NCBI GenBank assembly: GCA_029204225.1
Contig: MU832228.1
Location: 1-64,000 of the forward strand
Length of the DNA: 64,000 bases
Source of the DNA: Diphasiastrum complanatum
Lineage: Eukaryota; Streptophyta; Lycopodiopsida; Lycopodiales; Lycopodiaceae
Direction: 5' to 3'
This document shows positions 1 through 10,784 of the stretch, piece after piece. The position numbers were made by a program, and so were the translations under genes. The notes beneath the pieces are model-generated. The model saw nothing but the letters and a program-made list of their open reading frames with translations, was not told the origin of the DNA and made no database searches. Position 1 is the stretch's first letter, and each line of letters begins with the position of its first letter.

Positions 1-260
1 CTGGAGGCAGAAGTGATTCATCTTCTGGGGTATTCAGGGTCAAAGGATCGGCTACAATGGATTCACTATTAACAAGAATAAGATCGGACGGAGAGATAGG
101 GATAGCAACTAGAATAGAAGGTGAAGGTGAAGGTGAAGGTGAAGTGAAGGTGAAGGTGGATCTGAATGGAAGAGGAAGACGAAGCAGATAGAAGAGGACG
201 AAGCAGCTTTGGAAGGAGGGGCAAGAGCCCCTTTTACGGCGAGGCATCTCAGGCAGACTG
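1..260 (-). pseudogene. N-terminal fragment of an unrecognised retroelement-like ORF (second copy)
   Basis: Read on the minus strand, an ATG near 248 begins MPRRKRGSCPSF. It is closely related to the ORF starting at 1339 (MPRRKGADAPTP). The sequences around the two starts and about 200 bp downstream also resemble each other, including a shared 'cttctggggt' word. This copy runs off the left edge and is not intact. It sits in the last visible NF-YA intron. I cannot name the family. It is probably the start of a gag-like or accessory ORF of a retroelement. Confidence 0.4.
119..157 (+). repeat. short GGTGAA minisatellite
   Basis: Six to seven near-perfect copies of the hexamer GGTGAA, one of them shortened to GTGAA. 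It lies inside the retroelement-like fragment. Confidence 0.7.
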
Positions 261-639
261 AAATGAATCTCAGCAATGCTACCTCAACGAATGGGAGGTC
301 AGCGCTGGAAGCAAGCGCTGGTGGACAGGTTGTGAATGGAGCATTGCTGAGGCAGGACAGCTGCGATGGAGCAGGCAGGAACAGGCGCGATGGAGCAGCT
401 ACGCTGGAGAAGCAGCGGCATATAAGACTGAATAGTACATCAAAAAGATGGAAATTAGACGGATCGATCCCATCAACTAACAGAACTGAAAGAAAGACTC
501 AAACTAAGAAGAGAGTCTATGGGCCAGGATTATACGATCACACAAACCACTTACAAGTTCAACTAGACGTCTTTTTCAATTACACCTATACTCTGACTCT
601 AACTCTATAGCAATAGGTTTTACGATCTACAAATCGAAA

Positions 640-1339
640 CTAATACCATCCCTGTGGAGTAAACTGTTTTCCCATTTGTTAGAGCTTCATGTCTTGCCTT
701 TTCCCTTTCTTGAACCTGATGAAAGAACATCTCGTCCAGGTAAACTTGGTATCCCTGCAGTTTTCGATCTCTTACCTAGCACTCACGAAGATGCGATATA
801 GATGTGAATGCGTATAACAAGAGTATCTGGATCCTTCTTAGGCTGCCACGCAATATCCATACCTTTGTTATAGTGTTGAAGAGTCTCTTCCAAAAACTCC
901 TTAGCTTTGCCAACAGCATTTAGGAATTCGTAATACCTTAGACCCGAACATTAAGAGCTTTCTGCTCTCGCAGGACGGCTCTCAGTGAATGTAGCTGAAA
1001 GGAGGAGGTGGAGGAATAGCAGTACTCTAAGCTTTAAGGACATATGCCCAAGTCTGGACAGCCGTATGATGCTGCCTGAGATTGTCAATAGACATATCCA
1101 GCTTCTGAAGGTGCAATTGCACAACATGGAGGTAAAGATGCTTCTGGGGTGGCTGGAGTCAGAGGGAGAGCTATAGAAGGTTCACTACTGTGAAGAATAG
1201 GATTTGATGGCAAGATATAATCTGCAACAGGCATAGGAGAGGGAGAAGGAAAATCTGGCTGTGAGGAAGATGCTGAAGCAATGCTGGAAATGGAAGATGG
1301 GTGAGGGGTAGGGGCATCAGCCCCTTTACGACGAGGCAT
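640..1339 (-). pseudogene. unrecognised retroelement-like ORF, frameshifted
   Basis: An ATG at 1339 opens a Pro/Ser-rich N-terminus (MPRRKGADAPTPHPSS, then repeated SS/PSP runs). Around 1130 the coding signal shifts frame to a helical, charged block containing QKLDMSIDNLRQHHTAV. After another break it continues with LNAVGKAKEFLEETLQHYN, KGMDIAWQPKKDPDTL, and finally LQGYQVYLDEMFFHQVQER to about 650. At least two frameshifts and two stops interrupt it. The composition, a disordered start followed by coiled-coil-like helices, resembles gag-like or accessory proteins of LTR elements, but I recognise no family. A captured host gene fragment is the alternative. The strand is the same as NF-YA, and the block lies in an NF-YA intron. 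Confidence 0.4.
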
Positions 1340-2695
1340 TTCAGACTCTCTATCTGCTGGCAGATCGCTGGAGATTCGCTAGGCAGAAACTTTTGCTGCA
1401 GGTCCGTTGGAGGCCTCGCTGGCAGGTCCACTAGGCAGGTGCATCTGATCAGGCAGCAGCCATCGCTGTAGCTCTTGTTTGCTGGTAGAATCTGATATGT
1501 GTAAAATGCATAATCTGTGAATGAAAGCAGCCACTGCTATCTAAGCCTAGCAGCGGGGCATGGGCAGCGATGGAGGGCGGCATCAGAGATGGACCAGGGC
1601 ACCATCAGCGATGGAGGACCAGAGAGAGAGAGAGAGAGAGAGATGCTTATTCTTCACGAGCTAACAAGAGCACGTGGAATTCCAAAGTTCTGTGAGAAAA
1701 GAGAGAGGTAAGAAGTTCAAATAAAGCTCTATCCATGTGAGAAAAATTACCCTTACTCATGAATTCCACAGCCAAAAAACCAACATCTTGAACCAACCTT
1801 ATAAGAGGACGAAGTCTCGTATTTTCTGAACCACAGAAGCCGTGGGGTGCAATAGAGTCGCTGCTGGTCCACATGAAAAAGTGAGGACACCAAGAAAAAG
1901 ATCCATTGAATACCGTTAATTCTTAAGCTATTAGGTGATAACACAAATCCTCAGCACCTGCATGGTGGGGATCACAGACTTAAAAAGTCATGCTTTAGAT
2001 TTTACCATTGATATCAACCCCTCGTTTGAACCATTGAAACACATGCAAAGGACCACAAATCTCCGTAAAGAAGATAGGCTGCCCAGAGCCTGATCAACAG
2101 GCTAACAAGCATGAGAACCTAAAGGGCAGGTAAAGGGCTTATAAGAGAGACCGTAGAGGGGAAGATTCTCATCCTCAATACTAGTAAGGAGAGAAGCTTC
2201 TTGCAATTCATTACTTTGTTTACTGGGGCAGCCAGGAATGTCCACCTGCCATGCTGGTAAGCAAAATCTTGTCCAAATCCAGTTTCTAAGTTTCTATGCA
2301 CTGAAACATTTTGTTACTAATAATACCTCGCTGAGGCACGAGTATATCAATTGATTGTTGAGTTTATTTGTTGTAACTGATTCATAGGAATGAGGCCTCA
2401 CAGAAGGCAAAAACTGAACATAATAATAAAAATGTTATCAGTAACCACATGTTGCAAAATTGTCTTTTTCGGTGCAATGTACATAATTATAAAATTGAGT
2501 ATCTTTCAGAGTTACCAAGAAGAGCTCTCATACTTTGATAGTCTTCTGGAGCCAGAAAAAACCAGAGTTACTTCTCCAATCAATGCTTTAAATCAAGGGT
2601 TGAGAGAGTATATTGCTTCTCCTACATCTCACATATAATTTCCAGAAAAATGTGGCTTATAATCCTTTACTCTCAGAAAGCATCTTATCACCAAC
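1340..2695 (-). other. NF-YA intron sequence, no gene supported
   Basis: This is the intron following exon 2696-2863; the donor GT is at 2695-2694. At 1340-1500 the minus strand looks like the leader of the retroelement-like ORF, with repeated CAGGT and CGCTGG words. At 1622-1641 there is a short (GA)n run. A 75-codon open frame at 1647-1874 (minus) contains coding-like text (RLVQDVGFLAVEFMSKG) that I cannot identify. Nothing else is supported. Confidence 0.5.
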
Positions 2696-2863
2696 CTTCC
2701 TTGTCTTGATAAGTTTGTTCTCAGATTCTGCTTTAGCACGAATTTGCCTCCTTCGTAAAATCCCATGGTACTGTTTTGCATTGACATAGACAGGCTCCTC
2801 TTCAACAATTTCAGAAGGTAAAGGCATGCGTGCCTGCTGCACTCCCAGCATATGTGGATGAAT
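2696..2863 (-). CDS. NF-YA: NF-YA coding exon with the subunit-interaction helix
   Basis: This exon encodes residues 160-215 of the visible protein (56 codons, phase 0 at both ends). It opens with [18 protein letters not shown] and then carries the NF-YA core start [20 protein letters not shown], which in the family is the helix contacting the NF-YB/NF-YC histone-fold dimer. It ends LIKTRK. The acceptor is TTTTGATAG just upstream and the donor is GTTGGTGAT immediately after the RK codons, the position where plant NF-YA genes are normally interrupted before PYLHESRH. One oddity is [10 protein letters not shown], where the family usually has Ser or Cys in place of the Ile. An ATG inside the exon gives a spurious 64-aa frame that reads through the donor; the true exon begins 12 bases earlier. 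Confidence 0.92.
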
Positions 2864-3146
2864 CTATCAAAAACCAAAATCCACAAGCAAGTCAAAAAGA
2901 TGACACAAAAATATGAGTCTTTAATGAGATAGAAAAGCATTATGCTCCAATCTTACAGCCAGATATCAATTCCCAATACTTATGCTGGAAATGAGATATA
3001 TCTGACACTGATGTTTGATGATTACCTTTGACTAAGTTGTTTTCTGAATAATGCTCAACTAGAACTGTTCCAAGAATGTTCACTGGAAGTGATCATATTG
3101 GGAAATATGGCACACAATATAACACAGTCAACACACTATCCAAAAT

Positions 3147-3240
3147 TGTGGCTCAGTGGTTGGCATCTTCTTTACTCACACCAAGCTCTGGGATTCTATT
3201 CCGATTGTGTAAATTCTATTCCATCAAGCTCCGGGCAAAA
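3147..3240 (+). mobile_element. possible tRNA-derived SINE remnant
   Basis: The text GTGGCTCAGTGGTTGGCAT matches a pol III A-box context (TGGCTCAGTGG). It is followed about 40 bases later by a weak B-box-like GGGATTCTATTCC. The tail is not clear. A decayed SINE is the best reading, and chance similarity is possible. Confidence 0.3.
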
Positions 3241-6200
3241 ACATATACTTGAATGAAATTTAATAGGATGGAATATGGACAACTCACTACAACTATATTT
3301 CTCGAACAAACAAAATTCCTTGAACCAGCATGTGAAACCATATTACCCGTTTCAAAGTCCACTACAACCCTTTAAACTGGCACATCTGTTAAGTCCATGT
3401 ATAAAGACCTTAAAACTCAATCACAAAAATAGATCTGCCTGTGTATCCCTGTAGAGTACAGCAGTTAATAAAAAACATATGCAAAACCATCTAATGAGAG
3501 CATGTGGCCTCCTGATAGAATGCACCCAGAAAACAACGTGGAGCATGTCATGGATGAATCGTGCCCATATTACTCACTTTTTGAAAATACAAAAGGTGCT
3601 TTCCAAAGTCAAAAATCAAGAACAAAAACAGCTTTCTATTCTACAATGTTGTAGAAGCTGATATAGTGAAGAAAATATAGACGCAAAAAACATATACCAT
3701 TGGTTTTGCTTTTGCATAAGCAAACAATTCTACACATCCTGTTCAATTTTGAGAGGTAAGTAAAAATTTTATGCATTTTCAATACATTTTACCAGGTGAT
3801 CACATCAGAGTGATCGATCAACCTATAATCACATGAGATATTTTACAAACTAATATTATAATCACAATGGACAATGTCACCAACTGCAGGTGCATAAGCA
3901 ATTGTTTGCAAAGAGAGTTTCCTGCCAGCCCATGTGCAACACATAGCAATGATCCTTTGGTACACAACATAGGGCTTGGTCACCTTTGTGCCTAGGAAGA
4001 GGAGAGCCCTAGCCATGTTCAAGAAAAAGAGCTTGCCAGATCTCAAAAAGACACCACCCACTCAACGTACCGATCACTTAGTTCTGTAGGAGCGACTGGT
4101 AAAGGTGCCACATGCATTGTGCCAAGTTGGAACTTGGCCCCAAGTTCACACAGTGGGGCCACAGCTGTGATCCCATTGCAACGGGGTTTCAAGCAGCGGT
4201 ATTTAGGATGAGTTATGGGGAGAGGCAAAGATGCTTGTTGAGGTTCTTCGACTTGTGTATCATGTGTTGTTGTCAGTGAATAAAAAGGACTGCACACTCG
4301 ACTACATCTATGAGTTTACAAGATTAAGAACGCCTTTCAGATACCCTTTCTTAATGATCAGGTGTACTTGTCATTTCATTTTTCTGCAATCATACATTTT
4401 TTACAAAAAGTTGTTTTCCATTTCTCATATTGTTTTCGAAGCAGGGTGAGATAAAGAGCAAGCAGCCATCTCCGTCCGCTGCCCTTCTCACAGAACTGTA
4501 AGTGAATGTTACTGCTCATACGGCTTCTAACCCCATGCCTTTGTTACAGTGATGGAGGCATAAAAAGAAAGAAAACCCGCAGGTTCTCTTCGCGTAAGAT
4601 TTTTTTCAGGCGGAAGAAAGGCCAAAAAGCCAGCCTGCAGGTTCGGATAAAGAACGTATAGCATTCTCTGTGCTGCAAAGAAATGCAAAAATGCCGTTTC
4701 TCTTTGACGCTTTGTTTTTCGAAATTGAATAACCAAGCAATAAAAGCTTGAAGAAAAGGGAACGCCAACAAAGGTAAGAATTTGTACGGATAAAAGAAAA
4801 CAAAGCAACGGAATTTTATATATTTGTTCCTGGTATCATTAAAATGCGGAGCAAACACTAGAGGAGATAATGTATTCTGTTCTGCAGAAGAACGGACTTG
4901 AACTAGCTATTTTCAGTAAGAAGATAGCTTGTTTGTGCTTAAAGTCAAGTCTTCTGGCACAACCATGCCCCATTCATTACCTCGATGAACTAGAGAGCCC
5001 AACCATGTGAAGCTCTACATCGATGCAAGTGTGGTCCACTGTGCATAAGGAGCGAACTAGGTGAGCAACATCATGAATTGACTTGTGGACAAAATATCAT
5101 CTCTCAAGCCAGCTGGCTCACACTTTGATATTCTACACACATCACCACAATGTCACTAGGTAAAATTGTCCTACTGCAACGATTTAAAGAAACCCTATTC
5201 TTGTTCAAAAAAGTGACAAATTTATGATCTTTCATAGAAAAAGGTGTGTAAATAATTCAATTTGGATCACAGTTTTTGTCCTTATGCTCTACTTAGGCTT
5301 GCAAGTATAGTTGGAGCATGTGGTCTCTTGTAAATACACAGAGATGCAACAGACTTTGTGTCAGGCAATGTGAACAGTTGGTGTATCGTACCACCAACCT
5401 CAAGCTGGTGAGACACATGAAAGATGGCAATCCAGCTTAGGTGGAGCTCAATGACTGCACTCTTACTTTGCAAACCACAGCAACTACAACACACACTCAG
5501 GCCAATATCGATGGAGAGGTATTTGCTAAGTTTTATCATGAGATGACACATAGAAGGAAGTTGTGTGGGTTCACAAGGGCTATCACAAAAGAGGGGGGGG
5601 GGGAAAGAGGGGTGCTAATGAGATCGAGGAGGATGAGCATAAGGAGGAGGTAGCATATGAGAAGCAAGAAAAAGGTCTAGGGTGAGACGAATAACAAGGA
5701 GGAGATGAATATGGATGTCAAAGATGACGGATGCCATGTCGACCAAGATATAGAGACACAGGCAGAGCCTGCAACACTCATTTACAGAGGCAGGGGTAGA
5801 TAAAGGTTCACATAGAGTCACGCTCATGGATTTGCACGTTGAGCCATTGGTAGCAGCAGCATCACAGGAACAGGCAGCAGAGCTACAACAGGGCCATGGA
5901 AGACCGAGACTGTGACGGAGAGGAAGACAAAAAGCATGGGAAAACCCACAACACACATCTCAAATGGATTCACTCAGTGAAAAGAGCTCATCACACAACT
6001 ACAACGGGCTGTAATTATCAGAGTACACCTTTTACTTTGGGCACTTGAGCCCCTATTTGGCATGACTTGGTACTTAGTCACTGCTTGATACTAGGTCCCT
6101 ACTAGGTGGTGGCTAAGCCTACTCGGCAAACCCTCTAGCAAGTATCAATTGTTATTATTGATGACTGGATAACCAAATGCTTAGCTCTTGGTTTAGTTAG

Positions 6201-6585
6201 CTTAAGTAGCTTAACTTAACATTCTTCAGATTAGCTTAGTAAGCTTGTACTCATTAGGCTCTTGTGGGAAAACCATTCACATCTGCATTGATTTTAAAAA
6301 TTCTTATTGCTATATCAGGCAATTTGCATTCTCCTATCTATTATACAGTTTGTATGTGATACTTCGCCATAATTGGTCTGTATTGGATTCAAATAAGATC
6401 ATGTACTGAGTGAGATAGCAAGATGTCTCATGGCATGAGCTTGCATAGCAATAGAAACATAAACAATAAGTTTTACTGAGTTGACAACATTTGCTCAATT
6501 AAGTCCTCCTTAATGTCCATTAGTCAATGAGACCTTATTTTCACAGCTTGAGCCAAATACTTGACATGTAGGAGCTGTAATTATA

Positions 6586-6588
<3 letters not shown>

Positions 6589-6628
<40 letters not shown>

Positions 6629-6637
6629 CGCGCGTGC
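6589..6637 (+). repeat. (TG)n followed by (CG)n alternating tract
   Basis: About 30 bp of pure TG repeat runs directly into about 16 bp of CG repeat and then GTGCACG. It is a fully alternating purine-pyrimidine tract of about 49 bp. It lies 37 bp downstream of the donor of NF-YA exon 6674-6745, so it is transcribed as CA/CG repeat in the intron. Confidence 0.9.
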
Positions 6638-6673
6638 ACGGGCTCGCATGTGAACCAAGTTGAGTTGGTATAC

Positions 6674-6745
6674 CATCGCTTGAGCTCCATATGCTGCTAC
6701 AATGCCTCCAAAATATGGATCTGCATAAGGATATGCCGTTCGGAC
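6674..6745 (-). CDS. NF-YA: NF-YA coding exon (24 codons)
   Basis: It encodes residues 136-159 in phase 0, including YPYADPYFGGIVAAYGAQAM, a signature just upstream of the NF-YA core in plant members. The acceptor is CTTGTTTCAG and the donor is GTATAC after the AUG of the last Met codon. It joins directly to [10 protein letters not shown] of exon 2696-2863, reproducing the usual plant NF-YA order. It is short and starts with GTC rather than ATG, so an ORF scan misses it. The identification rests on motif, splice sites and phase together. Confidence 0.9.
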
Positions 6746-7102
6746 CTGAAACAAGTACAATTCACAAGCACACTGAAAGTTAATAGAACATCATCATAAA
6801 CAAAGTGGTGCATAGAATAAGATGTTACCAAATGACAGTTGAAGACAAATGTTTGCTTGCAGATCGAAATTGGAGCTTAGCCAAATTTAATTAACTTTTC
6901 TAGTTACTTCCAAAAATGAAATCTTGTCAAAGAAAAAACGTACTAACCTATAAGCATTTATGCATCATAATACAACTTAGATTGTCAAATACACTTACCA
7001 CGCACATAGTTCAACGTTAAACAATTGAGAATATCAAAATTGACTGAATCAGTGTTCCCCTAAGAGCATATTACAATGTTACAGAAGTCAACAAATGTGT
7101 AC

Positions 7103-7224
7103 CAAGGATTGTCCAAGTCCTAATTGTGTATGAGGTAAAATGTATTCTCCGGGCGGAGGAGGAATGCCTGCTGTAGTGCCTTGTTGTTGACGAAGATGCT
7201 CATCTTGTCCGTTTTCATCAAAAC
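7103..7224 (-). CDS. NF-YA: NF-YA coding exon (122 bp, phase 1 to 0)
   Basis: Two bases complete a Gly codon begun in exon 30369-30651, and 40 further codons give residues 96-135. The text includes GFDENGQDEHLRQQQGTTAG and PPPPGEYILPHTQLGLGQSL, a Gln/Pro-rich stretch typical of the NF-YA activation region. The acceptor is TTTCTTTTGAAG and the donor GTACAC. A length of 122 (2 modulo 3) is exactly what is needed to connect the phase-1 end of the upstream exon to the phase-0 start at 6745. This is the first exon after the 23-kb retrotransposon-filled intron. Confidence 0.85.
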
Positions 7225-8698
7225 CTTCAAAAGAAATATAATTTTTTAGTGTAAAACTTGCAAGTGCAAAACACTATTGATACATTCAAAAAAAAAGATT
7301 CATGTTTTTTGAATTTTGAATAGTTGAAAACATAGACACCACATGTCAAATATTGTGGCCTTTTTGTGAATCATACTAATTGGCCAACAAGAAAAACACT
7401 AACAGCATAGGAAACAAATACTTCAATTCAAACAGGTTGCCTACTTGTTATGATTGCATTCACAAACAAATATTGAGATATGAATACAACACTAGAAAAG
7501 GAAGTTAGTGAATAGAATGGAATATCTTGCTAATGTCCTCTAAGACAATTGGTCTATATAACCAGATGAAATCATACAATGAACACAAGAGAATAACTGT
7601 GTATATAAGCAAGCATAGTAATAAGGACTCATGAAATCAAGGACTCTGATGCTTTTCTACAATAAAGCTTCCTAGTGTTGCTATATCCTTGATGTGGGAA
7701 GTCATGGATTGCCATGGTATTAAATAATTCTTTAAGATTCTTTAAAATCTAGCCTCTAGAAGTCCTGAGATGAGACAAACACTTCTTCCCATTTCGACTC
7801 TCAAGCCCATCTGATGAGGTTCATACATTGATTGTAGCATTGCAGTTTTCTCTCCAATGGGTCTTCCCACATTTTTTGGGAGAACTTTTTCCATAAAAGC
7901 TTCAAAGTTTTGACAGCTCTTGATATTGCTACTTTTGCAAGTGGTTCACCTTGCATATTCTTTGTGCGTTCAAGTTAGCAAATTGCTTTAAGCATTGGTA
8001 TGGCCTTCGAAGGAAATACTACAAGGAGAATGGGATAAGGTGCTTTTTTATTGACCCTCATGGTAAGTAGTCAAAATCAACTTCAAACCCGTTCCGATTT
8101 TGACCAATGAGGACACGGAATGATTCCATCCCAAACTGCACAAGCATATGGAAGGACCAATGACACTATCAGTTCAAAAAGCCACCTTGACAAGTCACTT
8201 CCATGAAAAAGTAAGATCCCCCCATAATTTTGACTTCAAAACCATCATATGTATTGCAACTCAATAACAACGATCTCAATGCAACTCTAATCAAAACGAT
8301 GTTCAGGAGTTGATTGTTCTTGACCTCGCTCAACTTTCACCAGCACTTGTATTGAAGTATGAGGGTATTCATTGGTACAAGTGGCTAGTCACTCAAGTCT
8401 TCCCACACGTGCCAAGTCACTATTGAGTTTTTGTAGCATTTTGACCTGATTTATTTTGAGCACCCCGAAAGGATGGAAACCAAACAAGACATACTAACGG
8501 ATGTTATGGTCTACAATAGGTAAAATACAATGTCCTATGGTGATGATGGCAAGTCACAATAAGGTCTCTATAAGCTCCAGCGAGTCATAGCAAGTCACCC
8601 AAAAGAAGATAATATTTGGCTAATTTCATAGAATGGCGAGTCACTATAACCTCAATGAGTGATTGGTGAGTCAAAATGCTCATCAATGAGTCATTAAG
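7225..8698 (-). other. 3' end of the 23-kb NF-YA intron before the gypsy remnant
   Basis: No coding signal is seen. From about 8390 to 8698 the plus strand carries at least seven copies of short words of the type AAGTCAC or GAGTCA, which could be subterminal repeats of an unrecognised element. The left end of Gy-A follows immediately. Confidence 0.45.
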
Positions 8699-9142
8699 TG
8701 TTACGACCTACTTTACCGTAAACCGCCAGGTGCCGGTTACCTACAAGGAACCAAACGTCACACAATCCACCCCGCCGTAGGATCCAATCCAGATCCACCC
8801 TCTGTGCCCTTGCCTGTAACCTGTAACAAGCAAGATCCGACCTCCAACCCTAACAACGTCCCATACCACTGTTAAAGCCATCAGCCATCTCCCACCCCTA
8901 GCTAGCTCACATCTTGGTTGTGCACAAGGGCTCACCATCCACCTTCTCCTAGGTAGATAGAATGAATCGTAAAGTGAGAACTCCTCTCCTTATATACCTC
9001 CAAGGTAGGAGTCTCCAAGCCTAGCACACATCCTAGATCCCGACACGTGGCGAGCATGGACCTGCACTAGTCAAGTCAACAGGCCCAGTCGATGTTTAGC
9101 TTCAAGTTGAATTTGGGACCCAAGGGAGTTGGGTCCCTAACA
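8699..9142 (-). repeat. Gy-A 3' LTR (old gypsy copy)
   Basis: It begins TGTTACGACC and ends GGGTCCCTAACA. It aligns along its length with the Gy-B LTRs, sharing CAGGTGCCGGTTA, CCACCCCGCC and GACACGTGGC, but is clearly more diverged. The adjoining internal sequence lacks about 2 kb relative to Gy-B. The 5 bp on the left is TTAAG; the matching TSD on the right could not be confirmed. Confidence 0.8.
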
Positions 9143-9582
9143 TTCTAAGGAAGGCAATCTAGAAAATCTTGGAAGTTGGGTCCTTAACAAATGCTCCTCT
9201 AAGGTTTTACTATATATGAGAATATCATCCAAGTAAACTATGACCACAAATATGGACCAAGAAGATCGTTCATCGTCTGCTAGAAAGTCGCAGGAGCATT
9301 TGCCAGGCCAAATGGTAAAACCAGAAATTCATAATGGCCATACCTGGTCCTAAACCCGTTTTTTCCACATCCTTACTCTTTATTCGAATATGATGATACC
9401 CTGATCTCGAATCGATTTTGGTGAAGTACTTTGCACCATGTAACCGATCAACCAGTTCATCCCATCGAGGTAACGGGTAACGATTTTTAATCGTTAATTT
9501 ATTTAAGTTTTAAAGTCCACACAAAGACGAGTACCTCCGTCTTTTTTATCATCTAGAAAACTAGGGCCCCCCACGGGGGCTT
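9143..9582 (-). pseudogene. Gy-A reverse transcriptase fragment
   Basis: After about 50 bp of LTR-adjacent sequence, the text jumps into RT and aligns with Gy-B positions from about 12250 to 12650. Integrase, RNase H and chromodomain are deleted in this copy. The frame is broken by several substitutions and indels. It ends at GGCTT (9578-9582), the target site duplicated by the Gy-B insertion, and resumes at 15676. Confidence 0.8.
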
Positions 9583-10023
9583 TGTTACACACTCACTTAC
9601 AGCAAACCTCCAGGTGCCGGTTAACCACAAGAGACCGAACTCCACCCCGCCTTAGGACCTAATCCAGGTCCACCCTTCGTGCCCTGGCCTGTGACCGTAT
9701 CAAGCTGGATCCGACCTCCATCCCAGACGGCGTCCCATACCACCGTCCAGGCTCTCAGCCATCTCCTGCCTCATGCTAGCAATACATCCTGGCCGTGCAC
9801 ACGCTCTCCATCCACCTCCTCCTAGGTAGACAGAATGGATGGCAAATGAGTCCTCCTCCCCTTGTATACCTCCAAGGAGAGAGACACTCCAAGCCATGTG
9901 CACTCCTGGATCATGACACGTGGCAACCATGCAGGTTCACGAGTCACCGGTCAAGTCTACAGGCCCAGTCATCGTCTGGTCTCAAGTCTGGGTTTGGGAC
10001 CCAAGGAAGTTGGGTCCCTAACA
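9583..10023 (-). repeat. Gy-B 3' LTR
   Basis: 441 bp, TGTTACACAC to CCCTAACA. Its first six bases, read on the minus strand (TGTTAG), supply the last Cys codon and the stop codon of the chromodomain frame. Confidence 0.93.
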
Positions 10024-10257
10024 TTCCCTCTTCCTTAAAAAATTCCTTATGTAAGGAAGAAATCCCGGGAATCTCAGTTTAAGGTCAAGTTCCTTCTCCC
10101 AAGTGTCATCGTCCTCGGAACTTCCTTTCCAACGAACCAAGTACTCAATTACTTGCCGGTTTCTGAGTCCACGTTGACGTACATCAACAATGGCCTCTGG
10201 TTCAGTAGGTACAAAGGATGATAGGTCCTCCAGCCGAACTAAGTCCTCTTGAGGCAT
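10018..10257 (-). pseudogene. Gy-B chromodomain (polyprotein C-terminus)
   Basis: An 80-codon frame ends in the LTR. It carries a chromodomain: EAIVDVRQRGLRNRQ, then EYLVRWKGSSEDDDTWE. Chromodomains at the integrase C-terminus define plant chromoviruses and are thought to steer integration by binding histone marks. Two aromatic residues (W of VRWKG and W of DTWE) are present; the first cage position is not aromatic (Ile). The frame ends RKREC-stop across the polypurine tract and LTR edge. Confidence 0.85.
10024..10037 (-). promoter_or_regulatory. Gy-B polypurine tract
   Basis: The minus-strand purine run AAGGAAGAGGGAA abuts the 3' LTR. It is the expected primer for plus-strand DNA synthesis. 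Confidence 0.75.
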
Positions 10258-10370
10258 TAAGCCATCCTTTCCACCAAGTCGTTCCTTTAAACGACTAATG
10301 TGAAAAACTGGATGTACCTTAACACCTTGAGGAAGTTCCAGCTGGTACGCATTCCGATGGAGTTTCTTTA

Positions 10371-10781
10371 CTATACGGAATGGCCCTGCATAACGAGGTG
10401 TAACTTAGGACATTTTCCAGTCCTTAGTACCTTAGAATCTTTTGGGATTCTAAGATATACCCAAGCTCCCTCCTCATAGACCCTAGGTTGTCGCTTTTGA
10501 TTGGCGTAAAACTGGGCTCTATCCTTAGCCGTTTTTACGTTTTCGCGAGCAACAAGCAACATTTCTTGCATATCATGCAAGAAATCTACTGCTGCTTTAA
10601 CCTTAAGGCCTTTGAGGCCCACTGAAATGGGAGCCCTAGGCTGGAAACCATACATCAGAGAAAATGGACTAAAACCCGTCGCTGAGTGCTTTGTGCTATT
10701 ATACGCAAACTCAATAATTGGAAGGTACCTTTCCCAATCTGACTGTCTTCTGGGAACATATGCTCGAAGCATATCTTCCAT
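10371..10781 (-). pseudogene. Gy-B integrase C-terminal part
   Basis: It continues the integrase in the same frame as 10785-12071 after a single in-frame TAG at 10785-10787. YLPIIEFAYNSTKHSATGFSP is the typical end of the Ty3 integrase core, followed by the C-terminal barrel (RVYEEGAWVYLRIPKDSK). The frame fails near 10380, before the chromodomain, so the connection to 10257 needs another frameshift. Confidence 0.8.
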
Positions 10782-10784
10782 AGA

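Larger units (their letters stand above)
2864..6673 (-). other. NF-YA intron (3,810 bp), mostly featureless
   Basis: This intron is bounded by donor GTATAC at 6673 and the acceptor ending at 2864. A tRNA-like SINE candidate lies near 3147-3240, and a (TG)n(CG)n tract lies near the donor. Open frames at 4043-4297, 4527-4858 and 5615-5956 have no recognisable content. The 4060-5960 stretch looks like old decayed repeat. No gene is supported. Confidence 0.6.

Noticed and set aside
4043-4297. 84-aa minus-strand ORF rich in Pro/Leu
   Set aside because: Lies in an NF-YA intron; no motif, no splice support.
5282-5956. Cys-rich ORFs on the minus strand in the NF-YA intron
   Set aside because: No recognisable domain, and frames differ between adjacent pieces; treated as chance.
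6590-6799. Cys-Val repeat ORF overlapping an NF-YA exon
   Set aside because: Antisense to the real exon and driven by the TG/CG tract.
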